Source: Methanolobus vulcani
GTDB lineage: Archaea > Halobacteriota > Methanosarcinia > Methanosarcinales > Methanosarcinaceae
DNA: 64,000 nucleotides
Reading direction: 5' to 3'
Assembly (NCBI RefSeq): GCF_900100715.1
Contig: NZ_FNCA01000009.1
Location: forward strand, 1-64,000
The translations under genes were made by a program, and so were the position numbers. How positions within the stretch are numbered: the stretch's first letter is position 1; each line of letters opens with the position of its first letter. The notes under the pieces were generated by a model. It was given only the letters and a program-made list of their open reading frames with translations, was not told the origin of the DNA and did not search any database. Positions 1-9,464 of the stretch are shown here, piece by piece.

Positions 1-86
1 AGTACGCCATGTTCACGAAGAACATTTGACTCGCATGGCTTAATCGAATACTGATAGCAGTGACCTCTGGCAGGATCAACCAGAAT
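1..86 (-). rRNA. 16S rRNA, 5' end only
   Basis: The reverse complement of this stretch starts ATTCTGGTTGATCCTGCCAG and continues into the universally conserved first 80 or so bases of archaeal small-subunit rRNA (TCACTGCTATC, GATTAAGCCATGCGAGT). The mature 5' end is placed at base 86. The rest of the gene lies outside the window to the left, transcribed leftward. Confidence 0.97.
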
Positions 87-500
87 TGTTGTTGATCACA
101 CACAAAATATTTGGAAGTCATTTAGGAATCAGTCGGAAAGAACTCTCTTTGAGAGAATATTTCCTATTTGCACATAGTTTGGTTAATTCCTTAAATTTAT
201 TTAGTAGTTATACACTACCGGTCAGAATTAACCGAACTGCCAAATCCAACGTCAGACAGAAAAAACTTCTGTCTCCACTTGTAAGGCGGTGATTGTAAGT
301 GTTTTCGCGCGATTTGCGCGGACTCCTTCAAAGGTCACCATCATATATAAGGCTTTCGAACGCTTGGTTCGAAGCCAAAGGAAGGACCTTTGATCACACC
401 TGCCATGATGAAATGAAATTTGATACTTCATCTTCTGCTCTGCGATGAGCTCATTTTCGTGATGCGTTGGCCGCATCACCGGGCTCCTCACGAGCACCCT
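87..500 (-). other. 16S rRNA operon leader
   Basis: No credible gene lies between the 16S 5' end and the divergent gene starting near 644. Reading leftward this is the transcribed leader of the rRNA operon. A small perfect hairpin (CTCTC-TTT-GAGAG, 143-155) lies about 60 bases upstream of the 16S 5' end, where archaeal leaders carry one arm of the processing stem. The partner arm would lie beyond the 16S gene and cannot be seen. A GC-rich block near 305-320 follows the second promoter. Confidence 0.6.
342..352 (-). promoter_or_regulatory. rRNA promoter P2, TATA box
   Basis: On the minus strand the sequence reads CCTTATATATG, preceded by an A-rich/CGAAAG stretch resembling a BRE. Start of transcription expected near 318. 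Tandem promoters are common for stable RNA operons in methanogens. Confidence 0.6.
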
Positions 501-514
501 TACATAACAAGCTT

Positions 515-524
515 ACTATATAAG
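515..524 (-). promoter_or_regulatory. rRNA promoter P1, TATA box
   Basis: On the minus strand the sequence reads CTTATATAGT, a good archaeal TATA box. By the usual 25-base spacing, transcription would start near 490. It is the outer of two similar boxes upstream of 16S. Confidence 0.55.
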
Positions 525-643
525 CGTTGCGGATAAACGGAGAAAAATGGATTATTACCTGATCAATGGAACATATTAATGGAAATATTCATCTCCTTTG
601 CGGAGAATATTTATAACATAAGTTACAAGGCGAAGTGATTACC

Positions 644-2207
644 ATGAATTCAACCGTAGAACTGAGGGATCGCTTTTTACAGCGATAAACCGCTAATAGA
701 TAAACACAAGACTATTTTTGACACGACACTGCGCGACGGTGAACAAACACCTGGCGTATCACTCACCAACGAGCAAAAACTCAAGATTGCCCTTCAACTG
801 GACAAACTTGGTGTTGATGTGCTCGAAGCTGGTTTCCCAGTCTCTTCGGAAGGCGAAAAGCAAAATGTGCGAGCCATAGCCAACGAAGGACTCAGTCTCG
901 ATGTCTGTGGTCTTGCCCGCGTCCTTACCAAAGACCTGGATGCATGTATAGATTGTAACGTTGATATGATACACACCTTTGTATCCACATCTGATATCCA
1001 GAGGATACATACTATAAAGAAAAGCAGGGAAGAAGTTCTTTCCATGGCGGTCAACGCTGTAGACTACATCAAGGACCACGGCGCAAAATGTATGTTCTCA
1101 GCCATGGATGCCACAAGGACTGATCTTGACTATCTTATAGAAGTGTACAAAGCAGTAGAAGGAGCAGGTTGTGACATCATAAATGTACCCGACACGGTCG
1201 GAGTAATGTCACCATCCTCAATGTACGAGCTAATAAAGAACATCAACGGTGAAGTAAACATACCCATTGACGTACATTGCCACAACGATTTCGGAATTGC
1301 AGTTGCAAACAGTCTTATGGCTGCAGAAGCAGGTGCAAGTCAGATACAGGTAACAGTAAACGGAATCGGAGAACGTGCAGGAAATGCAAACCTTGCTGAA
1401 GTAGTAATGTGTCTGCACTCGATATATGGAGCAAATACCAATATCAAGACAGAATATCTACTCGAAACAGCAAAAATGGTAGAATCTTACTCTGGCATAC
1501 ATATGCCAGCAAACACACCAATCGTTGGAGACAACGCATTTGCTCACGAATCCGGCATCCACACCCATGGAGTACTTGAAAAAGCTGACACCTTCGAACC
1601 CGGCATTATGACACCAGAAATGGTAGGTCACAAGCGCCGCATTGTTGTTGGAAAGCATGCTGGAAGGCATGCAGTCAAGAAATCCCTGGAAGAGATGGGA
1701 ATTGAGACCAACGAAGAACAACTGGACGAGATACTTGCAAGGATCAAGGATATTGCAAACAAAGGCAAACGTATCTGTGACGCGGATCTGCGCGCAGTTG
1801 CATCTACAGTCCTTGGAAGAAACCTGGGCAATGAGACCATAGTCCTGAAAGAATTTTCCGTAATGACAGGCAACCTTACAACACCAACGGCAGTTGTAAG
1901 GGCAAGAGTAGGAGACGAGGAAGCAGTCGCATCCAACTACGGTGTCGGACCAATCGATGCTGCGCTTAAGGCAGTAGAACTTATGATAGGCGGATACACC
2001 AAAGTAAAAGTGCGCGACTTCAGTCTTGAAGCCATCACCGGCGGCAGCGACGCACTTGCAGAAGTAACGATCTCTGTCCAGGATGAAGACGGACGTGTTG
2101 CCAGTGCACAATCCGCCAGCACAGACATTGCAACAGCATCGGTTGATGCACTAATAACAGCCATAAACCTGCTTCTTGATAAAAAGAAGCTCTGGAATAT
2201 GGAATAA
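644..2207 (+). CDS. 2-isopropylmalate/citramalate synthase family, apparent frameshift near N-terminus
   Basis: This is a DRE-TIM metallolyase that condenses acetyl-CoA with a 2-oxo acid, of the LeuA or CimA type. The sequence shows the DTTLRDGEQ start of the barrel, the HCHNDFG metal site, the NGIGERAGN loop and a C-terminal regulatory LeuA dimer domain (last ~130 residues). That domain argues against the shorter homocitrate synthase AksA. The frame holding DTTLRDGEQ has no ATG, GTG or TTG between the stop at 663 and the GTG at 819, which would lose the catalytic motif. An ATG at 644 reads MNSTVELRDRF and joins the gene frame if one T is skipped in the T5 run at 674-678, giving about 520 residues, the normal size. 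A TATA-like box lies at 608-617. LeuA versus CimA cannot be settled by eye. The base change may be a true mutation, recoding, or a sequencing error. Confidence 0.85.
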
Positions 2208-2219
2208 CAGTTTTTAGCT

Positions 2220-2252
2220 GAACCGTGAATTCACGGTTCCAGACCTTTTTTT
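2220..2252 (+). terminator. Hairpin terminator after the LeuA-type gene
   Basis: A perfect 20-base palindrome (GAACCGTGAATTCACGGTTC, 2220-2239) begins 13 bases after the stop and is followed by a T run at 2246-2252. Confidence 0.7.
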
Positions 2253-2478
2253 AAGAAAATAATCATCTTTAACACTATTTTGGGATCACTGAGATGAATC
2301 CCCTTATTTTGGACATACCCATGTTTTTCAAATATAACTTGAGAAATATACCAGAAAAGATTAAATTTATATATAAATATATTTGTATATTTTATGTATG
2401 TTCATTTGTTGCACATAATTGTGCCCACATTTAGCTCAGATTAACATTATTTGCAATATAAAAGGGAGAGGATTTTTA

Positions 2479-3945
2479 GTGGATATATTAAAAAACATGA
2501 TGATTGAAAGAAAGTTCATAATTATTATGCTAGTGCTAAGTTTAATTCCTTTATTAATTGTTTCAGCGATCAGTTACACACAGATAAATTACGCAGTTGC
2601 AGAAGGATCATTTGACAAAGTGACTGCCCTTAAAAACATCTATTTGATCAGCCCGATAATATTAGGAGTTTTTGTCGCTTTTTTCGCGCGTAATTTTGCT
2701 CGAAGCATTACAAAGCCCATTGAGGACATAGTTGAAGTCACTGAAAGAATTGCATCCGGTGACCTGACAGCAAACATTGAAAATAGTTCACAGGATGAAG
2801 TAGGAATTCTTGCCGGATCAGTACAGACAATGCGAGATAGCCTGAAAGAGTTGATTGCTGAGATAAATAAAAGTTCTTCACTTCTTGCAAATACAGCTGA
2901 GAAAATATCAGTATCCTCTGAAGAGATATCTACCGCAAGCAACGAAATATCCGATTCCATTGTAGAAATAGCCAAAGGCGCAACAATGCAGTCGACGAAG
3001 ACCGAAGACGTTGCAAAAGCAATGTTCGATATGACAGAAGCTGTCCAGGAAGTAGCCGGTAACTCACAAAAAGCTGCAGACAACGCCAAAGAATCAAATA
3101 ATCTCATCAACAGCCTTGGAATGATAACAGAGGATCTCTTACATAAAATGGACAATATCAAAATGTCATCCTCAGAATCTGCAGAAGCCATCGTAGAACT
3201 CGATAGCAAATCCAAGCAGATAGGTGAGATAGTCAACCTGATCACAAGCATCGCCGACCAGACAAACCTGCTTGCACTGAACGCTGCAATTGAAGCTGCA
3301 CGTGCCGGAGAACACGGAAAAGGTTTTGCAGTCGTAGCTGATGAGGTCAGGAAACTTGCAGAGAATTCAGGAAATGCAGCCAATCAGATAGCAGATCTGA
3401 TCCATGAGATACAGGAAGGCACAAATAATGCAGTAGATTCCATGCAAAGAGGAACTGAAGAAGTATCCCATGGCGCAGAAGCACTGAATGAAGCTGCAAA
3501 CGTTATCAAAAAAGTAGTAGAATCAGGAAGCAGCATTTCAACAATGGTACAGGATATAGCGGCAGCAGCACAGCAACAGTCCGCATCGATTCAGGAAATA
3601 TCATCCTCTATTGATGAAGTGGCATCTATCACACAGGAATCTGCATCCAGTACAGATAACACTACTGCTGCCATAGAGCACCAGAGCACTACAATGGAAG
3701 AGCTTGCGCAATCTGCCCAGGTCCTTTCCGGCATGGCAGATAAACTTATGAATACAATTACAAGATTCAAACTCCAGAATGAGAACGATCAGGACAAAGA
3801 GTTGATCAAACGCTCAGAACCCGGTGTTCCTGAAATAGACAATTCTGTAAAAGAGGTCTTTGAAAAAAAGAACATTGAATTAAGGGAATACTCTGAAGAA
3901 GAATTAGAACTTGAACTTGAAAATGCTGAAAAGATCCATATTTAG
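2479..3945 (+). CDS. Methyl-accepting chemotaxis transducer with minimal external domain
   Basis: Start chosen at GTG 2479 because GGGAGAGG lies 7 bases upstream; the frame is open further upstream without a good start. The 488-residue protein has a membrane helix near residues 10-28, only about 20 outside residues, a second helix near 32-47, a HAMP domain ([20 protein letters not shown]) and a long coiled-coil signalling domain with the hairpin tip around [20 protein letters not shown]. The family relays signals to CheA/CheW, none of which are in the window. Lacking a ligand-binding domain, it may sense through the membrane or HAMP region, or with a partner (inference). The C-terminus is highly acidic (ELELELE). 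Confidence 0.93.
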   Translation: MDILKNMMIERKFIIIMLVLSLIPLLIVSAISYTQINYAVAEGSFDKVTALKNIYLISPIILGVFVAFFARNFARSITKPIEDIVEVTERIASGDLTANIENSSQDEVGILAGSVQTMRDSLKELIAEINKSSSLLANTAEKISVSSEEISTASNEISDSIVEIAKGATMQSTKTEDVAKAMFDMTEAVQEVAGNSQKAADNAKESNNLINSLGMITEDLLHKMDNIKMSSSESAEAIVELDSKSKQIGEIVNLITSIADQTNLLALNAAIEAARAGEHGKGFAVVADEVRKLAENSGNAANQIADLIHEIQEGTNNAVDSMQRGTEEVSHGAEALNEAANVIKKVVESGSSISTMVQDIAAAAQQQSASIQEISSSIDEVASITQESASSTDNTTAAIEHQSTTMEELAQSAQVLSGMADKLMNTITRFKLQNENDQDKELIKRSEPGVPEIDNSVKEVFEKKNIELREYSEEELELELENAEKIHI

Positions 3946-3967
3946 AAATAATACTCTCTTGTCACGG

Positions 3968-3992
3968 GAGGATATTATAATCCTCTTTTTTT
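3968..3992 (+). terminator. Terminator after chemotaxis transducer
   Basis: Inverted repeat GAGGAT/ATCCTC (3968-3973 and 3980-3985) followed directly by a T run. Confidence 0.65.
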
Positions 3993-4077
3993 CTTTTTTA
4001 ATTTCATACATGTGCTATTAAAGCATACCATATCCATAGTATCTATATGATGAACTCATAATTCAGAGCAGATACAC

Positions 4078-4836
4078 ATGAACTATGAAGTTATAGATTC
4101 TCATTGTCACCTTGATTTTCCTAAATTCAACAAGGACAGACATGAGACAATCATGAGGGCAAAAGACAGCGGAGTTGTCTTAATGATAAATTCCGGCATA
4201 GATTACAAAACCAATGCCAATTCCCTTGAACTTGCCAGAAAGTATGATTTTATCCATGCAACACTGGGCCTCAGTCCCCAGATGGTCCCTGAAACCAACA
4301 AAGAAAAAATTAACCAGATACTTGCCCAGATGGAACGCAATGTTGACAAAGCCATTGGAATCGGTGAAGCTGGTCTGGACTTTTACTACTGTACCGATGA
4401 AGCAGGAAAACAGAAGCAAAAAGAGGTTTTTCAAAAAGTCATTGACATTGCGGACCAGTACAACAAAACCCTTGTAATACACGGCAGAGATGGGGAAGAA
4501 CTTGCACTTGAGATGACCAGAGACCTTGACAGGGTAGTCTTCCATTGTTACGGCGGCAGCATCGAAACCATGAAGGACATAGTTGATGCAGGTCACTATG
4601 TTTCAGTGCCTACACTCGTATGTTTCTCAGACCATCACAAGGAAATTGCAAAAGATCTCCCTCTTGAGAACATGCTCATTGAAACTGACAGCCCTTACCT
4701 CTCACCACGTAAAGGCCGCAACGAACCTGTCTTTGTAAGAGACTCGGTCCCTGTAATCGCACATCTTAAAGGAATAGATGAAGGAGAAATCGCCAGGGCG
4801 ACAATGCAAAATACTCTCAGGGCATTTGAGCTCTAA
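4078..4836 (+). CDS. TatD-family metal-dependent hydrolase
   Basis: 252 residues, usual length for TatD. The metal ligands of this amidohydrolase-fold family are visible: HCH at residues 9-11, Glu in GIGEAGLD, His in VIHGRD, His in VFHCYGG and Asp in ETDSP. Family members are Mg-dependent 3'-5' DNases or RNases with roles in repair and turnover; the substrate here is unknown. It is followed after about 30 bases by the MBL hydrolase and YgiQ genes, a likely operon. Confidence 0.92.
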   Translation: MNYEVIDSHCHLDFPKFNKDRHETIMRAKDSGVVLMINSGIDYKTNANSLELARKYDFIHATLGLSPQMVPETNKEKINQILAQMERNVDKAIGIGEAGLDFYYCTDEAGKQKQKEVFQKVIDIADQYNKTLVIHGRDGEELALEMTRDLDRVVFHCYGGSIETMKDIVDAGHYVSVPTLVCFSDHHKEIAKDLPLENMLIETDSPYLSPRKGRNEPVFVRDSVPVIAHLKGIDEGEIARATMQNTLRAFEL

Positions 4837-4868
4837 AATTGACTTTTTTTCTGTACTGGAGAATATAC

Positions 4869-5507
4869 ATGCAGGTAAAACATTTTATTATCGGGCTTTA
4901 TGATGCAAACTCATACCTCATTAACGGAAAAATACTGGTTGATACCGGAATGAGCACAGAAGGACTTATTTCTGCTATCAGGGAGAACATTGACATAGAA
5001 GACCTCGAACTTATAATACTTACTCACTGCCACTACGACCATACTGCATCTGCACAGGCAATAGCAGATATAAGCGGTGCAAAGATAGCAATTCACAAAG
5101 ATGACGAGCTGCTCCTGAGCAATGACACAATAAGTGCTGCAGCAATGTTTGGAAACAAGGCACCTGCAATCAAACCTGATATGCTTCTGGAAGAAGGTGA
5201 CAGGATTCCCATAGGAGATGATGAGGAGCTGGAAGTAATTCACACACCCGGCCATACCCCAGGTGGGATCTGCCTCTATGAAGCAAATTCAAAGAGCCTT
5301 TTTTCAGGCGACACAGTATTTCCCAACGGAAGCATCGGACGTACTGATTTCCAGGGTGGCAACCGTAATCAACTGACCGAATCAATCAACAAACTTGTAC
5401 AGCTTGATGTAAAAACACTTTACCCGGGACACGGTGAAGTTACCTCGAATGATGTTAACACGCAGATTCAATTCTCTCTACGCATGTCCAAAAGCATGTT
5501 ACTCTAA
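4869..5507 (+). CDS. MBL-fold metallohydrolase (glyoxalase II-like)
   Basis: ATG 4869 is preceded by GGAG; an in-frame TTG at 4839 is less likely. The 212-residue protein has the metallo-beta-lactamase signatures THCHYDH, GHTPGG, the bridging Asp in FSGDTVF and a late GHG, which bind two metals. Small glyoxalase II-like MBL proteins hydrolyse thioesters or related substrates; the substrate is not evident. It lies 9 bases upstream of the YgiQ gene. Confidence 0.9.
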   Translation: MQVKHFIIGLYDANSYLINGKILVDTGMSTEGLISAIRENIDIEDLELIILTHCHYDHTASAQAIADISGAKIAIHKDDELLLSNDTISAAAMFGNKAPAIKPDMLLEEGDRIPIGDDEELEVIHTPGHTPGGICLYEANSKSLFSGDTVFPNGSIGRTDFQGGNRNQLTESINKLVQLDVKTLYPGHGEVTSNDVNTQIQFSLRMSKSMLL

Positions 5508-5516
5508 GGACGCAAT

Positions 5517-7385
5517 ATGAAACAAAAAAGAAATAAGAACGGCAAGAATAACAAAAAGGCAGACACGTCAAAGTTCCTGCCCATGAGCATTGAAGAAGCA
5601 AAAAAGAAAGGATGGGATGAACTTGATGTCATAATTGTCACAGGTGACGCCTACGTTGACCATCCAGGGTTTGGAACCAGTATCATTGGCAGGGTTCTTG
5701 AGGATGCAGGTTATAGAGTAGGAGTTATCGCGCAACCAAAATGGGATGATGTTGAAGACTTTAAGAAACTTGGAAAACCACGTCTTTTCTTTGCCATCAG
5801 TGCAGGTAATACTGACTCCATGGTGAGCAACTACACACCATCAAAAAGACTCAGACACGATGACGCATATTCTCCTGGAAACAAAGCAGGGTTACGCCCT
5901 AACCGTGCAACCATTGTTTATTCTAACCGCCTGAAAGAAGCTTACCCCGACACTCCAAGAATTATCGGAGGAATAGAGGCATCCCTTCGCCGTTTTGCAC
6001 AGTACGACTACTGGTCTGATAAAGTACGTCAATCAATACTTGCAGATGCGCCCGCAAATCTCATTGTTTATGGAATGGGTGAGCTCCAGATACTTGAGAT
6101 AGCAGATAGGCTCAACAAAGAAGTTCCGATTTCAGATATTACAGACATTGACGGAACTGTCTGGAAAATGGATATCAAGACCTGGAAAGAGAAAAAAGAT
6201 GAATTGCTTGTGAATAGGATAGAGATCCCACCTTATGTAGAAGTATCAAAGAACAAAGAACTCTATGCAAGCACATTCAAAACAGTTTATCAGGAACAGA
6301 ACCACATTAAAGGACATGACATTATCCAGGTCCATCCAAAGACAGTTATCATACAGAATAAACCCATGCGTCCTCTCACAACAAAAGAACTGGACCACGT
6401 TTATGAACTTCCATTCACCAGAGAGACTCATCCTTCATACGATGAACCAGTCCCTGCTCTAGATATGGTCAGATTCTCCATTAACACCCACAGAGGCTGT
6501 TTCGGTGCATGCTCTTTCTGTGCTATTGCCCTGCATCAGGGAAGAATGATACGCAGCCGCAGCATGGAATCAATTCTCAGGGAAGCAGAAGGTTTCACTG
6601 AAATAAAAGGTTTCAAAGGTACTATCAACGGACTTGGTGGTCCGTCAGCCAATATGTATGGAATGGACTGCAAGAACTGGGAAGACAAAGGAGTATGCAA
6701 GGACAAGATCTGCATCTATCCGAAAGCCTGCCCGTCACTTAACACCAGTCACAAAAAACTCATTGAGCTTATGCGCAGGCTCAGGGAAATTCCTGGAATT
6801 AAGAAGGTCTTTGTTGGATATGGCGTGCGCTATGACCTTGCATTGCTTGATGAAGAATACATGGAAGAGCTATGTGCTCATCACGTAAGTGGGCAACTGA
6901 AGGTCGCGCCTGAACATTATTGTAATAAAGTCACCGATGCCATGAAGAAACCTGACAGGGAAGTATTCGAGAAATTCGAAGAAAAATTCAAGGAAATAAA
7001 TGAGAAACTTGGCAAGGACCAGTATCTTGTTGCTTTCCTTATGTCAAGTCATCCGGGATGTACTCTTAATGACATGATAGAAACTGCTGAATACATCCGG
7101 GATACAGGACGCTATACCAAACAGGTTCAGGATTTCACTCCAACACCCATGACAGCGGCAACATGCATGTTCCACACAGGGATCGATCCTTTCACCGGGA
7201 AGAAGATATATGTGGCAACTTCCCAGAAAGATAAAAGCATACAAAGAGCAATGCTGCATTACCGCGAGCCAGGGAACTATAATCTGGTGTATGAAGGATT
7301 GAAGCGTGCCGATCGACTGGATCTTGTTGGGAATTCCTGGAACTGCCTGATTAGCCGCAAGAAAGGAGGTAAAAGAGGATGGTAG
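5517..7385 (+). CDS. YgiQ-family radical SAM protein
   Basis: 622 residues. The radical SAM cluster motif CFGACSFC sits near residue 330, preceded by the typical YgiQ N-terminal domain (DVIIVTGDAYVDHPGFG). A Cys-rich insertion (CKNWEDKGVCKDKICIYPKAC), also typical of YgiQ proteins, suggests a further metal site. The biochemical role of the family is unknown. AAGGA upstream of ATG 5517 supports the start. Probably co-transcribed with the MBL gene. Confidence 0.93.
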   Translation: MKQKRNKNGKNNKKADTSKFLPMSIEEAKKKGWDELDVIIVTGDAYVDHPGFGTSIIGRVLEDAGYRVGVIAQPKWDDVEDFKKLGKPRLFFAISAGNTDSMVSNYTPSKRLRHDDAYSPGNKAGLRPNRATIVYSNRLKEAYPDTPRIIGGIEASLRRFAQYDYWSDKVRQSILADAPANLIVYGMGELQILEIADRLNKEVPISDITDIDGTVWKMDIKTWKEKKDELLVNRIEIPPYVEVSKNKELYASTFKTVYQEQNHIKGHDIIQVHPKTVIIQNKPMRPLTTKELDHVYELPFTRETHPSYDEPVPALDMVRFSINTHRGCFGACSFCAIALHQGRMIRSRSMESILREAEGFTEIKGFKGTINGLGGPSANMYGMDCKNWEDKGVCKDKICIYPKACPSLNTSHKKLIELMRRLREIPGIKKVFVGYGVRYDLALLDEEYMEELCAHHVSGQLKVAPEHYCNKVTDAMKKPDREVFEKFEEKFKEINEKLGKDQYLVAFLMSSHPGCTLNDMIETAEYIRDTGRYTKQVQDFTPTPMTAATCMFHTGIDPFTGKKIYVATSQKDKSIQRAMLHYREPGNYNLVYEGLKRADRLDLVGNSWNCLISRKKGGKRGW

Positions 7386-7490
7386 TACTAACTACCATCA
7401 CCTTTTAGGAAAAAATCGTTACCTTTTTAACATATATTAGTTTACTGTACTTCAAACGTATATTTTTCAAAGAAAAATGGAAGTTATGCT

Positions 7491-8336
7491 ATGAAGTATA
7501 AGTTGTTGGTACCATTATTATTGGTGATTATTATCCAGACATCTACTGTTCTGGCGAGCCCGGTCATAAGCATAGATGAGACTGTGACTGAGAATATGTT
7601 CTATTCTAAATCATACACGAACCCTGATAGTTTAGAGGCACATCAGATAGTTGTGTACAGTGAGGATGGGGAGCATTCACAGATACACCTAAACTATAGA
7701 CTTACTCCAAGAACAACCGTAAGTCCTGATGGAAATTACAGCGTGTATATGAAGGCACTTGATTCGGAAAATGGAGTAGGTCTTGAAGATTATGTCATTA
7801 ACGATACTGTTGCGGGAACAGAGACCAATATCAAGAACATAATTACAATGAGCTATTATGGAGTTGCTTTTTCTCCTGACAGCAAGATGTACGCAGCACC
7901 AAGAGCAGTTTTCTTCGATGACGGCAGAAATGCCCAATACGCTATAGATATCTGCTCTGTTAACAACAATACCCTGCTGCACAGGGAACTCACACCTTTC
8001 TACATAGAAAATACTAAAGACACACCAATGGAATGGGAAAAATCAGTTATCTATGAAGTATACTGGTCAGATGATGGTTCCTGCATAGTATACGATGTTC
8101 TTGGAGGAAATACCGAGTCAGGACAATATCCTGCATATCTTGTAACTAAAAGACTCAATATTGACTATGCTGAACTTCGAAAAATGAACGGATACGAGGA
8201 TACAGAACTGGAATCCTCACAGGAAAATATTGAACAGGCAAATACTGGTACTGAAAACAGTCTGCCAGTACCAGGATTTGGAGCTTTTGGAGCAATATTT
8301 GCTTTTGTATTAGGAAGGAAAATAAAAAGAGCATAA
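7491..8336 (+). CDS. Secreted PGF-CTERM protein with beta-propeller-like repeats
   Basis: 281 residues with an N-terminal signal peptide (hydrophobic residues 4-20, ending VLASP) and a C-terminal PGFG motif, hydrophobic helix and basic tail (GRKIKRA). That is the layout of archaeosortase-processed PGF-CTERM surface proteins. Repeated SPDG/SPDS/SDDG turns (VSPDGNYSV, FSPDSKMYA, WSDDGSCIV) resemble TolB/WD-type propeller blades. A Glu/Gln/Asn/Thr-rich linker precedes the anchor. Likely displayed on the cell surface; function unknown. Confidence 0.8.
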   Translation: MKYKLLVPLLLVIIIQTSTVLASPVISIDETVTENMFYSKSYTNPDSLEAHQIVVYSEDGEHSQIHLNYRLTPRTTVSPDGNYSVYMKALDSENGVGLEDYVINDTVAGTETNIKNIITMSYYGVAFSPDSKMYAAPRAVFFDDGRNAQYAIDICSVNNNTLLHRELTPFYIENTKDTPMEWEKSVIYEVYWSDDGSCIVYDVLGGNTESGQYPAYLVTKRLNIDYAELRKMNGYEDTELESSQENIEQANTGTENSLPVPGFGAFGAIFAFVLGRKIKRA

Positions 8337-8400
8337 ACTCATGCTCTTTATCTATTTCTAAGATCTGATAAGCAATCGGGAAAAAAGAAAACTAAAATGG

Positions 8401-9462
8401 CTATTCCATAGCCATTTCAACCAGATCGATAATATCAAGAACATCAACCCTTGGGCCGCCACGTTTGAGATTAGTGCGACACAATGGACATGCAGTTACC
8501 AGATAATCGACATCCTTTGGAATCTCTTCAAGCCTGTTCTTTGAGAGTTCAAGTGAGAGTTCAGGATAGCCTTTTAGCACTCCGCCACCTGCTCCGCAAC
8601 ATTTGGATCTCTCCCTGTTGCTCTTCATTTCCTCAAGATAACAAACCGCTTTTATGAGCTGCCTTGGTGCATCGAATACACCATTGCACCTTCCAAGGTG
8701 ACACGGGTCATGATAGGTAACTTTCAGATCAAGTTTTTTCAGGTCCATTTCAGCAAGGCGCTCTGCAAGGAACTCTGTCACATGTAGAACATTCAGTTCT
8801 TCAGGGAAATCATTCTTCAGGGTCGTGTAGCAACCTGCACAACCTGTGATTACTGTATGTGCGCCTGTCTTTTTGATCTGCTCCAGATTCTTTGACATAA
8901 GTTCGGATGGGTCAGAACCGGTTCTCAGAAGTGGGGAACCACAGCATACCTCTTCTTCAAGTACAGTTACTCCGAACTTTCTCAGAATATCAAATGTCTT
9001 TTTTGTGATCTCAGGATAGCGGTAGGAGGCAAGACAACCTGCAAAAAACACATATTTTGACTTTTCTGGAAGGTCGTTTCTGGAGTCTCCAAGCCACGCC
9101 ATTCGATCCTTGGATTCACCAAGCGGGTTTCCTTTTTCAAGAGCGTCTGCACGTATCAGTTTCTGTGCATCGGTCATCTTCCCCTGTAGCACAAGCTGAT
9201 GTCTGACATTCTCTATTACTTTAACAGGAGATGCTCCAGACGGGCATATCTCTTCACAAAGTCCGCATGTGGTACAGGTGTTGATACTGTCGAAAACACC
9301 CTTATCAACTTCAAGTCCCTGGGAAATGCCATGGGCTACAAGCATACGGCCACGAGAACTTGATGATTCCCAGCCATTTACGTCAAAAACAGGACATACT
9401 GAACGACATGTACCGCAACGTACACATTTCAATATTGAACGCATATCTTCATCGTTCATCAT
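8401..9462 (-). CDS. GlcF-type (Fe-S)-binding subunit with two CCG domains
   Basis: 353 residues. Two ferredoxin-type 4Fe-4S motifs at the N-terminus (CVRCGTCRSVCP and CTTCGLCEEICP) are followed by two cysteine-rich CCG domains (CCGSP...GCAGCY and HDPCHLG...CCGAGGG...ACPLC), as in glycolate/lactate oxidase iron-sulfur subunits and HdrB/HdrD. It starts 2 bases after the stop of the flavoprotein gene upstream on the same strand. The pair probably passes electrons from a 2-hydroxyacid to a membrane carrier or Hdr-like acceptor (inference). Confidence 0.93.
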   Translation of the reverse strand: MMNDEDMRSILKCVRCGTCRSVCPVFDVNGWESSSSRGRMLVAHGISQGLEVDKGVFDSINTCTTCGLCEEICPSGASPVKVIENVRHQLVLQGKMTDAQKLIRADALEKGNPLGESKDRMAWLGDSRNDLPEKSKYVFFAGCLASYRYPEITKKTFDILRKFGVTVLEEEVCCGSPLLRTGSDPSELMSKNLEQIKKTGAHTVITGCAGCYTTLKNDFPEELNVLHVTEFLAERLAEMDLKKLDLKVTYHDPCHLGRCNGVFDAPRQLIKAVCYLEEMKSNRERSKCCGAGGGVLKGYPELSLELSKNRLEEIPKDVDYLVTACPLCRTNLKRGGPRVDVLDIIDLVEMAME

Positions 9463-9464
9463 TT

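Noticed and set aside
86-497. Small open frames on both strands in the first 500 bases
   Set aside because: They overlap the 16S 5' end, rRNA leader and promoters, with no ribosome sites.
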